Below, piece by piece: positions 16,321-26,157 of a DNA stretch of 64,000 nucleotides. Under the pieces are notes generated by a model that worked only from the letters and a program-made list of their open reading frames with translations, ran no database searches and had not been told where the DNA came from. A program made the translations under genes and the position numbers. This DNA is from Daejeonella sp. H1SJ63 (lineage in GTDB: Bacteria > Bacteroidota > Bacteroidia > Sphingobacteriales > Sphingobacteriaceae), in assembly GCF_029360775.1 (NCBI RefSeq), contig NZ_JARKMZ010000028.1:248001-312000 (forward strand). The letters run 5' to 3'. Each line of letters opens with the position of its first letter. The stretch's first letter is position 1.

Positions 16321-19300
16321 TTACCAACCCGGTGCAAAGACCAATCCAAATATTCCGAGATTAACATCTTTCCTCTGGAATGGAATTGCATAATAGGGCT
16401 CCAGTACAAAATATCCAAACACATTAACCCTTAAGGATACACCGGCACTCATTGCCGGAACACGTTCGTAATAACCTGTAGTTGCTCCTCCTATTTTACG
16501 TGGCTCACTTCTGAAAGCAACTTTTGAGTTATTGTCATAGGCTAATCCCATGTCAAAGAAGAGGTTCAGGTCTGAGAACAGGAACTTAGACTCAATAGCA
16601 GCAAGTTTTTTAGGACCTGTAAATGGAAGTCTCAATTCAAAGTTTGCAACTGCCAGGCGCGAACCTACCAGTTGATTGATATCAAAACCTTCACCGGTTA
16701 CACTACTGCCATTTTTGTAGAATGAGTTAGCTTCGTAACCTCTGATCAGGTACCCATAACCGGCGTACATTTGGTAAAGGCGACTTTCATCACGTCCGAA
16801 TCTGGTATAGGTATAAAGTCTTGCTGCAATTGTTATTGGTTTTACCCGTACATATCTTCTGCCGTCAACGGTTAGGGCATTCAGTTTGTAATCGCCCTGG
16901 TAATTTTCAATTCCTACTCTGTACCTGAAGCCATCAAGAGGGGAGGTAACTCCTGAAAATGAGTTATCGCCTACAAAAGCTGCATTCAATTGCACAGTTG
17001 TGAAAGGATCGAAGTTTACCCCGTAAGTCTGGAATGCCTCTTCTTTTGAAAGTTTCTCTCTGTCGCTACCTATTGCATAACCTGTATTATAACCGTAGTA
17101 ATTGTTATAACGGTCGATACGGTAGCTATATCGGGAAATACCACTACCTGCTTCAAACCTGTGATTTCTGGAGAATGGATAGGATCCGAATACCTGAAAC
17201 TGATCTTCAAATGTGCGTATAATATCGTATCGTTCAATATAAGTTTGCCCTACACCCGGAAGATTTTCAACAGCAGCTGTGAATGATCCTGATACGTAAG
17301 GAATATGTGAACCTACAACTCCCCAGTTAATCCGGCTTTGCTGATTAACGTAAGCTACCTGTCCGCCGAAATCATAGATCTCACCATTTACCGCAGCTGT
17401 TGCAAAAATCTGATTTCTACCGAGAATATCACTGAATACCCCCTGAATACCGCTGGATAGACCTGTACCAAAGCGACCTACAGAAGCACCTACTCCGTTA
17501 CTCGATAAATAGTCGAGTTTGAATTTAGGCTGATATGCAATGGTACGGATCGAATCCTTAGGGATCCTTTCAAATCTTTCGAAATTATTAAGATTCGCAT
17601 TAATAATGTTTACTCCGACAGATTTGGCAGGGGGAAGGGCAGCAGCATCAAAGTTTAACTCCTGATTTCCAACATTCTGTTCTTTAAAATCAGAAGCCTT
17701 TGCGTTGTATATTGTATACTTCTGGGCTCTGTAATAGGAATAAACGATATCATCTTTTGCTGATACGCTTAAGGCAGGTGAATATTCAGTAATACCACTG
17801 ATACCAGTGAAATAATCGGTCAATTGTTCTACTGATTTATTTTCGACAGAATATTTGTACATATTTCTGAAGCCATCCCTGTTAGAGAGGAAATAAATGC
17901 TCTTACTGTCTGCAGAATACTGAGGATTCAGATTGTTGGCGCCATCAAATACGTCCAGATTAGTGATTGACTTAGTAGCAAGGTCCATTACTGCCATGTT
18001 CAGCGTAATATCTACACTTGTTGCTGATCTGTCAAAAGTTGTTCTGTCTGTACTGAATACCAGGGATTTTCCGTCTTTTGAATAACTAGGATGATAATCT
18101 GAATATTTATCATTAGTTAACTGAGTCAGTAATTTAGTTCTGAGATTGTATTGATAAAGGTCATTCTGGCCTTCCTTTAAGCCTGAAAAAGCAATGTCAT
18201 TTCCATTAGGTGCCCATGTAATATTGCTAAACTCCTCAACTTTTCCCATAGCTTCCATAGACAAGGTCTTTCCACTTGAAATATCGATGATAACTAATTT
18301 ATTTACTCCTGCACTGAATACACTGAAGGCAAATTTTTTACTGTCGGGCGACCAGGCTCCTGCAGATTCAATAAAGTTGTATTCATCTATATCCCCGTTC
18401 TTGGCTTTGCTGGAAAGTTTTCTGATGATCTTCCCTGTTCGGGCATCAGCCAGAAAGAGGTCTATACTTAGCAGATCTTTTTCTGAAAGGAAGGCAATAT
18501 AATTACCGTCGGGTGAAATAGCAGGAGCAACATTATAATGTGATCCTCCATTTTTTTCATCAATAATCTTTTTACCGACTGGCACTTGTGCCGTGTCTTT
18601 CAGATAGGGTTTATAAGTATTTTCTATACTCGTTTTCCAAAGACTTGATAAAGTACGGTCATCGTATCCAAAAGTACGTCGGATAGCCATTTCATAGCCA
18701 TATTTGGCAGTTTCCTTGAAAAAAGGTACAATAACTGTATCACCATAGGTTGATCCGATGTATGACCAGAATGCCTGTCCGTACCTATACGGGAAATACT
18801 TGTTTGAGGTGGTTAAATCCTTCAGGGTAGGGATATCTTTGTTCAGAAATGCATCGCGCATCCACATGGAGGTATAAGAATCCTGTTTTCCTACTGAAAG
18901 GTATTCTGCCATACCTTCAACCATCCACAGTGGTAAATTGCCGATATTTTCAAGATTGGTTGAATCGCCCTCGATTAGGGAGTGATATTGGAAGGCATGT
19001 ACCAACTCATGACCCAAAACATGACGTGTCTGATGGTTCAGCTGTGATATGGGCATGATAACCCTGTTCTTCATCCCCTCAGTTACACCACCGGTTCCTA
19101 CACCAACTTCGCCGCTTAAAGCTGTTGTTTGTTGAAAATCAGGATGATTAGCATAAAGAATGAAAGGGTTCTTTTTCAGGAAGGTATCGCGGAATACCTG
19201 CTGATGTAATTCGTACCAAACCTCGGCCTCTTTGGCGAAACGGTGTACCAAACTGTCATTTTTCAGATAATAGTACAGGTCGAAATGTGGAGTTTCATAA

Positions 19301-19449
19301 ACTTTGAATTTAAGATTTTTATACCTGACCTTATTCTGGCCGAAATATTGTGCCTGAACATTATTGATAGTGCCTGAAAATAAAAGGAATATCAAGAAAA
19401 ATATTAGCCGGAATCCCGGCATTCTTTTGGCAATTTTACTCTCTCTCAT
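16321..19449 (-). CDS. HExxH peptidase-like, WD40/TolB propeller and outer-membrane barrel protein
   Basis: A three-part exported protein of about 1042 residues. After a signal peptide ending NNVQAQ comes a gluzincin-like domain with HELVH at about 147-151 and a following WMVEGMAEYLS that could give the third ligand. Then several PD40/TolB-type repeats occur (ISPDGNYIAF, WSPDSKKFAF, WAPNGNDIAF, YSKDGKSLVF, YSADSKSIYF). The last 400 residues look like a surface-antigen (BamA-like) barrel ending in a hydrophobic/aromatic segment. The frame continues to 19539, but the signal peptide would then be buried, so the ATG at 19449 is chosen. It follows the PBP gene by 86 bp. Substrate unknown. Confidence 0.72.
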   Translation of the reverse strand: MRESKIAKRMPGFRLIFFLIFLLFSGTINNVQAQYFGQNKVRYKNLKFKVYETPHFDLYYYLKNDSLVHRFAKEAEVWYELHQQVFRDTFLKKNPFILYANHPDFQQTTALSGEVGVGTGGVTEGMKNRVIMPISQLNHQTRHVLGHELVHAFQYHSLIEGDSTNLENIGNLPLWMVEGMAEYLSVGKQDSYTSMWMRDAFLNKDIPTLKDLTTSNKYFPYRYGQAFWSYIGSTYGDTVIVPFFKETAKYGYEMAIRRTFGYDDRTLSSLWKTSIENTYKPYLKDTAQVPVGKKIIDEKNGGSHYNVAPAISPDGNYIAFLSEKDLLSIDLFLADARTGKIIRKLSSKAKNGDIDEYNFIESAGAWSPDSKKFAFSVFSAGVNKLVIIDISSGKTLSMEAMGKVEEFSNITWAPNGNDIAFSGLKEGQNDLYQYNLRTKLLTQLTNDKYSDYHPSYSKDGKSLVFSTDRTTFDRSATSVDITLNMAVMDLATKSITNLDVFDGANNLNPQYSADSKSIYFLSNRDGFRNMYKYSVENKSVEQLTDYFTGISGITEYSPALSVSAKDDIVYSYYRAQKYTIYNAKASDFKEQNVGNQELNFDAAALPPAKSVGVNIINANLNNFERFERIPKDSIRTIAYQPKFKLDYLSSNGVGASVGRFGTGLSSGIQGVFSDILGRNQIFATAAVNGEIYDFGGQVAYVNQQSRINWGVVGSHIPYVSGSFTAAVENLPGVGQTYIERYDIIRTFEDQFQVFGSYPFSRNHRFEAGSGISRYSYRIDRYNNYYGYNTGYAIGSDREKLSKEEAFQTYGVNFDPFTTVQLNAAFVGDNSFSGVTSPLDGFRYRVGIENYQGDYKLNALTVDGRRYVRVKPITIAARLYTYTRFGRDESRLYQMYAGYGYLIRGYEANSFYKNGSSVTGEGFDINQLVGSRLAVANFELRLPFTGPKKLAAIESKFLFSDLNLFFDMGLAYDNNSKVAFRSEPRKIGGATTGYYERVPAMSAGVSLRVNVFGYFVLEPYYAIPFQRKDVNLGIFGLVFAPGW

Positions 19450-19535
19450 TTTATATATAAATGATGTTTCTCTAAAATACGTAAAAATATCTATTTCGAT
19501 TTTTGCTCTGCTCAATAAATCAGAGGAATGTAAAA

Positions 19536-22001
19536 TCAATTATTTTGTTTTGCTCTGTTTTGTTTTCGCTCTTCCCTGATCTCTTTACGGGTTTTTTGTA
19601 TTTCGACAGCAGGCTCAGGTGTTGACCTGACCGGAGTTTTATTTTCTGAAGGCTGAGAGTTTCTGCTCTCCTGTACTTTTGCAGTATTATTTTGAGTTGA
19701 AGGTGGAGATTGATTTAATGAGGTATCCTGTATATCCTGCGGAATATAAAGTGAATCAATAATCAACGAATCAACTGCACTTGTATCGGAAGAATAATTA
19801 ACCGTTTCACATTGGTATTTGCGTGTTATTTTTACTTTGGGTTTAGGAAAAGGCCCCGGTTTTATTCCGAGTGATTCATCTTTGTAAACTTTTTCCATAA
19901 ATTTTCCGAAGATAGGCAGGGCTGTACGTGAACCTTCACCTGTTTGAGAGGTTTTGAAATGTACACTTCGTTCGTCACAGCCAACCCATACGCCTGTAAC
20001 AAGATCTTTGGTTACTCCCATATACCATCCGTCGACATAATCAGATGATGTTCCTGTTTTGCCGCCTATCTGATTGTTGTTTTTCCAGAGATCCCATTCC
20101 CATAAAGCCTGGGACGTTCCTCCCGGCTCTTCCATACCACCTCTTAACATGTACAGCATGAGGTAGGCAATCTCTTCGCTTAAGGTTCTTTCCTGTTTAG
20201 ATTTGAACTCCTCAATAAGATTCCCGTCCAGATCTTTGATCTTTTCAACCAAAATAGGTTCTGAACGTATTCCATTATTCAGGAAGGTACCATATGCTTT
20301 AACCATTTCAAATACGCTTACATCATTCGGACCCAGACTCACTGAAGGGACAGCTTTCAGATTGCTTTCAATTCCGCAGGCATGGGCATATTTTACAACA
20401 TTGGCCGCTCCTACTTTTTCGGTAATCTGTGCAGTTATTGAATTTACCGATTTACCCATTGCCCATCGAAGCGACATTTCTCTGCCGGAAAAATTATAAT
20501 CTGCATTTTTGGGTTCCCAGTATTCGGTTTTACCTTTGTTTTCATAAGGTATTTTTACTGCCTGATCAATGAATTTATCGCATGGGTTCATGCCAGATTC
20601 CAGCGCAGCAAGATAGGCGAAAGGTTTAAATGTTGAACCAGCCTGTCTTTTTGCCTGATTAACGTGGTCATATTTAAAGTATTTGTGATTGATACCTCCA
20701 ACCCAGACTTTAATATGTCCGTTGAATGGATCCAATGTCATCATGCCGGTATTCAGAATTTTAGCATAATATTTAATGGAATCGATCGTAGAATAGCGAA
20801 CTTCTTTTTCTCCATCCCAGCTGAATACCTTCATTTTTTTAGGTTTATTCAGATAGAAATTAATCGAATCAAGATTGTTATCAAATCGTTTTTTCAGAAA
20901 CTCATAATAAGGAAGACGTTGTGCCGCTTTTTCAGGAAAATCGGGAATCTCAAGTCCGTCGGAGGTTCTCCATGGGTTTTCGTTGCCCCATACATTTTCA
21001 AATCGTCTTTGAAGGATTTTCATTTGATGAGTAACAGCTTCCTCCGCGTATTTCTGCATTCTGGAATCAATTGTTGTATAGATTTTAAGTCCGTCACCAT
21101 AAAGGTCATATCCATTCTCCTCACACCATTTTTCGAGATACCTTGAAACGGCAGAACGCAGGTATGAACCACCGTCACTTCCTTCATCCAGGCTGCCCTG
21201 GGTTAGTTTAAGAGGTTTAGAACTGTATTTTTTAAATTCCTTTTCTGTCAGATAATCATATTTCTGCATTTGGGTAAGCACGGTATTACGCCGTTCCAAT
21301 GATTTTTCAGGGTTTCGGATAGGGTTATAGGTTGTTGTTGCTTTAAGCATACCAACCAGTACTGCAGCTTCTTCTACCTGTATTTTGTTTACATTTTTAT
21401 TGAAGTAGAGTTTTGAAGCAGTTTTAATGCCAAATGTATTATTCCCAAACGGAACTGTATTCAGGTAAAGTGTCAGGATTTCCTCTTTACTATAGTAATT
21501 TTCAAGTTTATAGGCGGTAACCCATTCTTTAAGTTTGTAAACAATGGTTCTGACCAATGGAATGTATTTGATCAGGCCCTCAGACTTTCTGTTCCTCGTG
21601 CTGTACAGATTTTTAGCCAGTTGCTGGGTAATTGTACTTGCTCCCCGTCTGTCGCCGGTTGCTGTTGATATAATACTTGATATTAATGAGCGAATATCAA
21701 TGCCACTGTGTTTGTAGAATCTTACATCTTCAGTAGCAACCAGTGCATCAACAATTGCCGGTGCTATACTATCGTATTCAACAGGGGTACGGTTCTCTTT
21801 GAAGTATTTTCCAATAAGTTTTCCGTCAGATGAATAGAGTTCAGAAACGACATTCATATTTGGGGCTTTAATATCCCTCCTGCTTGGAGAATACCCGAAA
21901 AGCCATAAAAAGTTGATCTCAAGGGCGCAAAAGAAGATAACTATGAAGTATAAAGTTATTGCTGCATAGCGAAGACGCGTATTTTTTATTCTTCTGAACA
22001 T
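19536..22001 (-). CDS. Class A penicillin-binding protein (PBP1A type)
   Basis: Bifunctional peptidoglycan synthase of the inner membrane. One transmembrane helix lies at about residues 13-36. The glycosyltransferase 51 domain shows TEDVRFYKHSGID with catalytic Glu91 and GASTITQQLAKNLY. The transpeptidase domain shows AGSTFKPF (active Ser near 453), SVN in GKSVNSITAQ, and KTGTS near 646. The C terminus is a disordered Pro/Gln/Lys-rich tail. The length of 821 residues fits. It is divergent from the PPK2 gene and upstream of the peptidase/propeller gene on the same strand. Confidence 0.95.
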   Translation of the reverse strand: MFRRIKNTRLRYAAITLYFIVIFFCALEINFLWLFGYSPSRRDIKAPNMNVVSELYSSDGKLIGKYFKENRTPVEYDSIAPAIVDALVATEDVRFYKHSGIDIRSLISSIISTATGDRRGASTITQQLAKNLYSTRNRKSEGLIKYIPLVRTIVYKLKEWVTAYKLENYYSKEEILTLYLNTVPFGNNTFGIKTASKLYFNKNVNKIQVEEAAVLVGMLKATTTYNPIRNPEKSLERRNTVLTQMQKYDYLTEKEFKKYSSKPLKLTQGSLDEGSDGGSYLRSAVSRYLEKWCEENGYDLYGDGLKIYTTIDSRMQKYAEEAVTHQMKILQRRFENVWGNENPWRTSDGLEIPDFPEKAAQRLPYYEFLKKRFDNNLDSINFYLNKPKKMKVFSWDGEKEVRYSTIDSIKYYAKILNTGMMTLDPFNGHIKVWVGGINHKYFKYDHVNQAKRQAGSTFKPFAYLAALESGMNPCDKFIDQAVKIPYENKGKTEYWEPKNADYNFSGREMSLRWAMGKSVNSITAQITEKVGAANVVKYAHACGIESNLKAVPSVSLGPNDVSVFEMVKAYGTFLNNGIRSEPILVEKIKDLDGNLIEEFKSKQERTLSEEIAYLMLYMLRGGMEEPGGTSQALWEWDLWKNNNQIGGKTGTSSDYVDGWYMGVTKDLVTGVWVGCDERSVHFKTSQTGEGSRTALPIFGKFMEKVYKDESLGIKPGPFPKPKVKITRKYQCETVNYSSDTSAVDSLIIDSLYIPQDIQDTSLNQSPPSTQNNTAKVQESRNSQPSENKTPVRSTPEPAVEIQKTRKEIREERKQNRAKQNN

Positions 22002-22117
22002 ATGGTAAATATGAGGAAATCGTGTTTAATATGATGAAAATATCTCTGATTTTCTGATAGCAGTTTATTTAACGTAAAGAGCCTGCTAAAATTTTTAAAT
22101 TGCTTATATTTTATGTT

Positions 22118-22981
22118 ATGGAAGATCTGGTTAAAAAATTCAAGGTCAGAAAAGGAAAGCATTTTAATCTGAAGCTTCAGGACCCCGCTTTTTCCGGAAT
22201 TTATGATAAGGAAAATGCCGCCGAATTACTCAGCGAGCTGAGCATGGAAATGAGCGAACTTCAGGAAAGAATGTATGCGCTCAATAACAAAGCACTTTTA
22301 GTTATTTTTCAGGCTATGGATGCTGCAGGCAAGGATAGTGTTATAAAGCATGTGATGAGGGGATTAAACCCGCAGGGTTGTCAGGTATTCAGTTTTAAGC
22401 AGCCCAGTGCAGAGGAGCTTGATCATGATTTTATATGGAGGCATAATAAAGCCACGCCTGAAAAGGGGAGGATTGGCATTCACAACAGGTCTCATTATGA
22501 GAATGTGCTCGTTTGCAGGGTTCATCCTGAATATCTGCTTAATGAAGTTGCCGGCAAACCCGATGCGGCTTTCTGGGAAGGGCGTTATGAAAGTATCCGG
22601 AATTTCGAGAAACATCTGGTACAGAATGGTACTGTGGTCATTAAATTTTTTCTTAATCTTTCTAAAAATGAACAAAAAAAGCGTTTTCTGGAACGAATAG
22701 ATAATCCTTTGAAAAACTGGAAATTCAATCGTGCGGATATTGAAGAGCGGAAGAAATGGAATGAATATATGAAAGTTTATGAAGAGGCTATAAATGCCAC
22801 AAGTGAAAATTATGCCCCCTGGTATGTTATTCCTGCAGATAAAAAGTGGTTTACCAGAATTGCTGTCAGTAAGATCATTATCCATACTTTTCAATCCATG
22901 GAAATGGATATGCGCCCGCTTTCAGCCTCTGAGAAAAAGAAGCTTGAATCCTGCAGGAAATTATTGCTGAATGAAAAGTAG
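22118..22981 (+). CDS. ppk2: PPK2-family polyphosphate:nucleotide phosphotransferase
   Basis: It moves phosphate between polyphosphate and nucleotides. The Walker A loop reads MDAAGKDSVIKHVM, a variant of the usual D-G/A-A-GKD, and Walker B lies in NRSHYENVLVCRVHPE. The lid region with KNWKFNRADIEERKKW matches class III PPK2 (polyP:AMP/ADP) proteins. The frame opens at a TTG at 22100, but the ATG at 22118 (MEDLVKKFKVRKG) is a better start, giving 287 residues. It is divergent from the PBP gene and convergent with the GNAT gene only 5 bp away. Confidence 0.92.
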   Translation: MEDLVKKFKVRKGKHFNLKLQDPAFSGIYDKENAAELLSELSMEMSELQERMYALNNKALLVIFQAMDAAGKDSVIKHVMRGLNPQGCQVFSFKQPSAEELDHDFIWRHNKATPEKGRIGIHNRSHYENVLVCRVHPEYLLNEVAGKPDAAFWEGRYESIRNFEKHLVQNGTVVIKFFLNLSKNEQKKRFLERIDNPLKNWKFNRADIEERKKWNEYMKVYEEAINATSENYAPWYVIPADKKWFTRIAVSKIIIHTFQSMEMDMRPLSASEKKKLESCRKLLLNEK

Positions 22982-22986
22982 TCAGT

Positions 22987-23280
22987 TCAGGTTTGTTTGA
23001 ACAAAACATCCCGATAGGCTGGGTTTTGTTCAATGATTGATTTTGCTATGATGCAAAGGGGAATTACTTTGATGTTTTTATCTCTGGAATAGTTTATAAG
23101 GGCGTCAAGCAACTCTGATCCGGCTTCATTTTGCTCTGGTAATTCATTGTTAATCGTGGTTTGATCAAGTAACATCTTATCTGCACCGGCAAAACTGTAG
23201 CTTATTTCAGCAAGCATTTTGTTGCCTTCTTCTATATAAAAAACACCTTTATGAGTGTTTCCACGATGTTTAATCACCAT
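22987..23280 (-). CDS. Small GNAT-like N-acetyltransferase (YjdJ type)
   Basis: A 97-residue protein of the short GNAT class: an N-terminal strand pair (GVFYIEEGNKMLAEISYSFAG), then LLDALINYSRDKNIKVIPLCIIAKSIIEQNP, where the acetyl-CoA-binding helix and the typical C/P-x-C-x-x-A strand occur in minimal acetyltransferases. The frame reaches a TTG at 23292 overlapping the upstream stop, but the ATG at 23280 (MVIKHRG) is preferred. Last gene of a three-gene operon with an aminotransferase and an omega-amidase. Its substrate is unknown. Confidence 0.78.
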   Translation of the reverse strand: MVIKHRGNTHKGVFYIEEGNKMLAEISYSFAGADKMLLDQTTINNELPEQNEAGSELLDALINYSRDKNIKVIPLCIIAKSIIEQNPAYRDVLFKQT

Positions 23281-23288
23281 TTTGTTAT

Positions 23289-24080
23289 TCAAAATCGATT
23301 ATTTTCGTTTAATTTAAAAGTATCAGCATCTTTCAGGAATGGAAATGAAGTCCGTGCATGAGTAAGGTCTTCCTTATTTATACTAAAGGTATAAAGATCT
23401 TCATCATTGGGTTTATAATACACCACCTTTCCAAGAGGGTCAATGCACATTGAATCTCCTGAATGATAAATTTCATTGCCATCATGACCTATACGATTTA
23501 CTGCAACAACAAAGGCCTGATTTTCAATTGCTCTGGCAGGAATAAGTGTTCGCCAGTGTAAGGAACGGCGTTCAGGCCAGTTGGCTACGATGAGGAGTAT
23601 ATCGTATTCTTCATTAACATTTCTCAGCCAAACCGGGAAACGAAGATCATAGCAGATCATCGGACAGATCTTCCAGCCGTTCAGTTCTACAAATAATTTC
23701 CTGGTACCGGCGGTATAATGCTGATCCTCTTCACCTAATCCAAAAAGGTGTCGTTTGTCATAATATTCAAATGATCCATCTGCGCGCATCCAGATAAGTC
23801 GATTGTAGTATTTTTTATTTTCCCGGATGATGATACTGCCTGTAACAACAGCATCGAATTTTTTTGCCTGTTCCAGCATCCACTTCATGCTTCGGCCATT
23901 CATTTCTTCAGCAAATTTTTCAGGATTCATTGAAAAGCCTGTGCTGAACATTTCCGGAAGTACTATCAGGTCAGTCTTTTCACGGATAGAAGATAGTCGC
24001 AGCCCGAGATTTTGCAGGTTCTTGTCTATGTTTTCCCAAAAAAGATAGGCCTGAAAGGTGGTAATTTTTAGTGTACTCAT
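23289..24080 (-). CDS. Omega-amidase (nitrilase superfamily, YafV type)
   Basis: A carbon-nitrogen hydrolase of 263 residues with the Glu-Lys-Cys triad: Glu43 in LPEMFSTGF, Lys108 in YYDKRHLFG, and Cys142 in ICYDLRFPVW. The MFSTGFSMNP signature is characteristic of YafV/Nit2-like omega-amidases, which hydrolyse alpha-ketoglutaramate and similar omega-amides. It starts 41 bp after a methionine/glutamine-type aminotransferase gene, the enzyme that makes such ketoacid amides, so the two probably form one transamination-deamidation pathway linked to methionine salvage. Confidence 0.9.
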   Translation of the reverse strand: MSTLKITTFQAYLFWENIDKNLQNLGLRLSSIREKTDLIVLPEMFSTGFSMNPEKFAEEMNGRSMKWMLEQAKKFDAVVTGSIIIRENKKYYNRLIWMRADGSFEYYDKRHLFGLGEEDQHYTAGTRKLFVELNGWKICPMICYDLRFPVWLRNVNEEYDILLIVANWPERRSLHWRTLIPARAIENQAFVVAVNRIGHDGNEIYHSGDSMCIDPLGKVVYYKPNDEDLYTFSINKEDLTHARTSFPFLKDADTFKLNENNRF

Positions 24081-24121
24081 CTGCAGGTATTCATACGGTA
24101 GTGTATTAATAAATGTTGCTT

Positions 24122-25264
24122 TTATACTTTTGCTAATTTATTAACGGCCTTTTCAAGAGTTTCTTGTTTTTTGGCAAAACAAAAGCGTAAAACTTTATGA
24201 TCGGTGCCTTTACTGTAAAAAGCTGAAACAGGTATGCCTGCAACACCAAATTCCTTTATGATCCTCATTGCCAGGTCGGTATCTTTCTCATTACTTATAC
24301 GGCTATACTGAACCGATTGAAAATATGAACCGTAGCAGGGAAGCAGGTCAAAACGCGTTTCTTTCATCAAGTTATGAAAAAAATCCTTTTTAACCTGAAA
24401 AAAATCACTGACTTCCAAATAATTACGTTCATTTTTCATGAAATCGGCTATCGCAAACTGTACAGCCGAATTGACACTGAACACCTCGTACTGGTGTACT
24501 TTCCGAAATTCACTCATCAGCCATTCCGGAGCAAGGCAATAGCCAACTTTCCAGCCGGTTGTATGGAACAGCTTTCCAAATGATGCTGTAATGAAACTTT
24601 TCTCTCTCAGCTCAGAGAACCGCGAGATACTTAAATGCTGCCTTCCGTCGTATACAAGATGTTCATACACTTCATCACTAATAATCAGGATATCCTTATT
24701 GCGTGTAATTCTGATCAGTTCTGACATGTCACTCTCAGTGAGTGTTTTTCCTGTCGGATTATTAGGGGTATTCAGAATAATCATTCTGGTCTTTTCGTTA
24801 ATCAGCTTTTCAACTTCAAGCCAGTCTGTTATATATAAAGGAGCACTTAATTCAACTGATTTCACTATACCACCAAACAGAATGACAGAGGGGGCATAAG
24901 AGTCATAAGCCGGTTCAAATATGATTACCTCATCTCCGGGTCTGATGACACATGCTACAGATGCAAAAATAGCCTGAGTACCTCCGGCCGTAATCGTTAT
25001 TTCAGTTTGCGGATCATACTTTGCACCATGAAGTTTTTCCTGTTTTTCAGAGATTCGCTCTCTGAGTGCAGGAACTCCCGCCATCGGGGCATACTGATTA
25101 TAACCGGCTTTCATATACCGGTTAACCAGCTCTACAAGTTCAGGGGAACATTCGTAATCGGGAAATCCTTGTGATAGATTGATGGCCTGATATTGATTGG
25201 CCAATTGAGACATGACGGTGAAAATAGTTGTACCAATCCCCGGTAATTTTGATTTTAACTGCAT
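24122..25264 (-). CDS. Class I PLP aminotransferase (methionine/glutamine transaminase, YbdL type)
   Basis: A fold type I aminotransferase of 380 residues. It has LSQGFPDYE at the N terminus, the NNPTGK block near 168-173, the PLP Asp197 and Tyr200 in SDEVYEHLVYDG, and the Schiff-base Lys231 in SFGKLFHTTGWKVGYC. The last motif and the SQGFPD opening match the YbdL/kynurenine aminotransferase group, which transaminates methionine with broad ketoacid use. It heads an operon with an omega-amidase and a GNAT protein. The exact amino donor is inferred from family and context. Confidence 0.88.
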   Translation of the reverse strand: MQLKSKLPGIGTTIFTVMSQLANQYQAINLSQGFPDYECSPELVELVNRYMKAGYNQYAPMAGVPALRERISEKQEKLHGAKYDPQTEITITAGGTQAIFASVACVIRPGDEVIIFEPAYDSYAPSVILFGGIVKSVELSAPLYITDWLEVEKLINEKTRMIILNTPNNPTGKTLTESDMSELIRITRNKDILIISDEVYEHLVYDGRQHLSISRFSELREKSFITASFGKLFHTTGWKVGYCLAPEWLMSEFRKVHQYEVFSVNSAVQFAIADFMKNERNYLEVSDFFQVKKDFFHNLMKETRFDLLPCYGSYFQSVQYSRISNEKDTDLAMRIIKEFGVAGIPVSAFYSKGTDHKVLRFCFAKKQETLEKAVNKLAKV

Positions 25265-25365
25265 ATTAAAGCCTAAAATAGAAAATTATCATCATCCGGA
25301 TTTGGAATGTTTTATTATTCTTCGGATTTAATTATTAATTTGATAATCAAATTATATTAAGCTTA

Positions 25366-26145
25366 ATGACTTATAAAACAAAAGAAAGCCGGTTGTTTCT
25401 GGTGCTTGGAGCTTTTCTGATTGCTAATGCTATTCTCGCCGAATTTATAGGAGTTAAAATTTTTACTGTTGAAGGCTCACTGGGGATAGAAAAGTTCAAT
25501 ATTAATATGTTTGGTGTGCCGGAACTTTCATTCAATATGTCGGCTGGTGTGATAACCTGGCCGCTTATTTTTATTATGACGGATATCATTAATGAGTATT
25601 TCGGACTAAAGCAGGTACGCTTTCTTTCAATACTTGCAGCAATTCTGATTAGCTATGCTTTTCTGGTAGTTGGATTCGCCATAGGTCTGATCCCTTCAGA
25701 TTTTTGGATCAGTCAGAAAATTGATGGAGAAACTGTTAATATGAATCTGGCATTTAAAGGTATTTTCGGTCAGGGGATGTGGATTATTGCAGGCTCAATT
25801 ATTGCATTTTTAATAGGCCAGATGGTTGATGTATTTCTTTTTCACCAGATAAAACGCAATACCGGGGAACGGCTTTTATGGCTGAGAGCAACCGGATCGA
25901 CACTTGCATCACAGTTTATTGACAGTTTTGTAGTAATCTTTATTGCATTTTATCTTAATCCTCAATACAGCTGGAGCTGGCAGATGGTGGCTGCAATTGG
26001 TTTGGTAAATTATACCTATAAATTCGTTGTAGCAATATTGATGACTCCATTGCTCTATTTTGTTCATGGTATTATCGACCGGTATTTAGGTAAAGAACTA
26101 TCTCAGAAAATGATTTCAGAAGCAGCCGGAAACACTAACAATTAA
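25366..26145 (+). CDS. yhhQ: Queuosine-precursor transporter, VUT family (YhhQ)
   Basis: An inner membrane protein of 259 residues with about six hydrophobic helices. Family marks are NAILAEFIGVKIF near the N terminus, FIMTDIINEYFG, and GSTLASQFIDSFVVIFIAF, which are typical of YhhQ/DUF165 transporters that import preQ0 or preQ1. Two alpha/beta hydrolase genes follow with a 12-bp gap and a 4-bp overlap, so they may share its transcript, although no link to queuosine is known to me. Confidence 0.9.
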   Translation: MTYKTKESRLFLVLGAFLIANAILAEFIGVKIFTVEGSLGIEKFNINMFGVPELSFNMSAGVITWPLIFIMTDIINEYFGLKQVRFLSILAAILISYAFLVVGFAIGLIPSDFWISQKIDGETVNMNLAFKGIFGQGMWIIAGSIIAFLIGQMVDVFLFHQIKRNTGERLLWLRATGSTLASQFIDSFVVIFIAFYLNPQYSWSWQMVAAIGLVNYTYKFVVAILMTPLLYFVHGIIDRYLGKELSQKMISEAAGNTNN

Positions 26146-26157
26146 AAATATTATTCT

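Noticed and set aside
19450-19539. Longer start of the peptidase/propeller gene overlapping the PBP stop.
   Set aside because: It would place the signal peptide about 40 residues from the N terminus.
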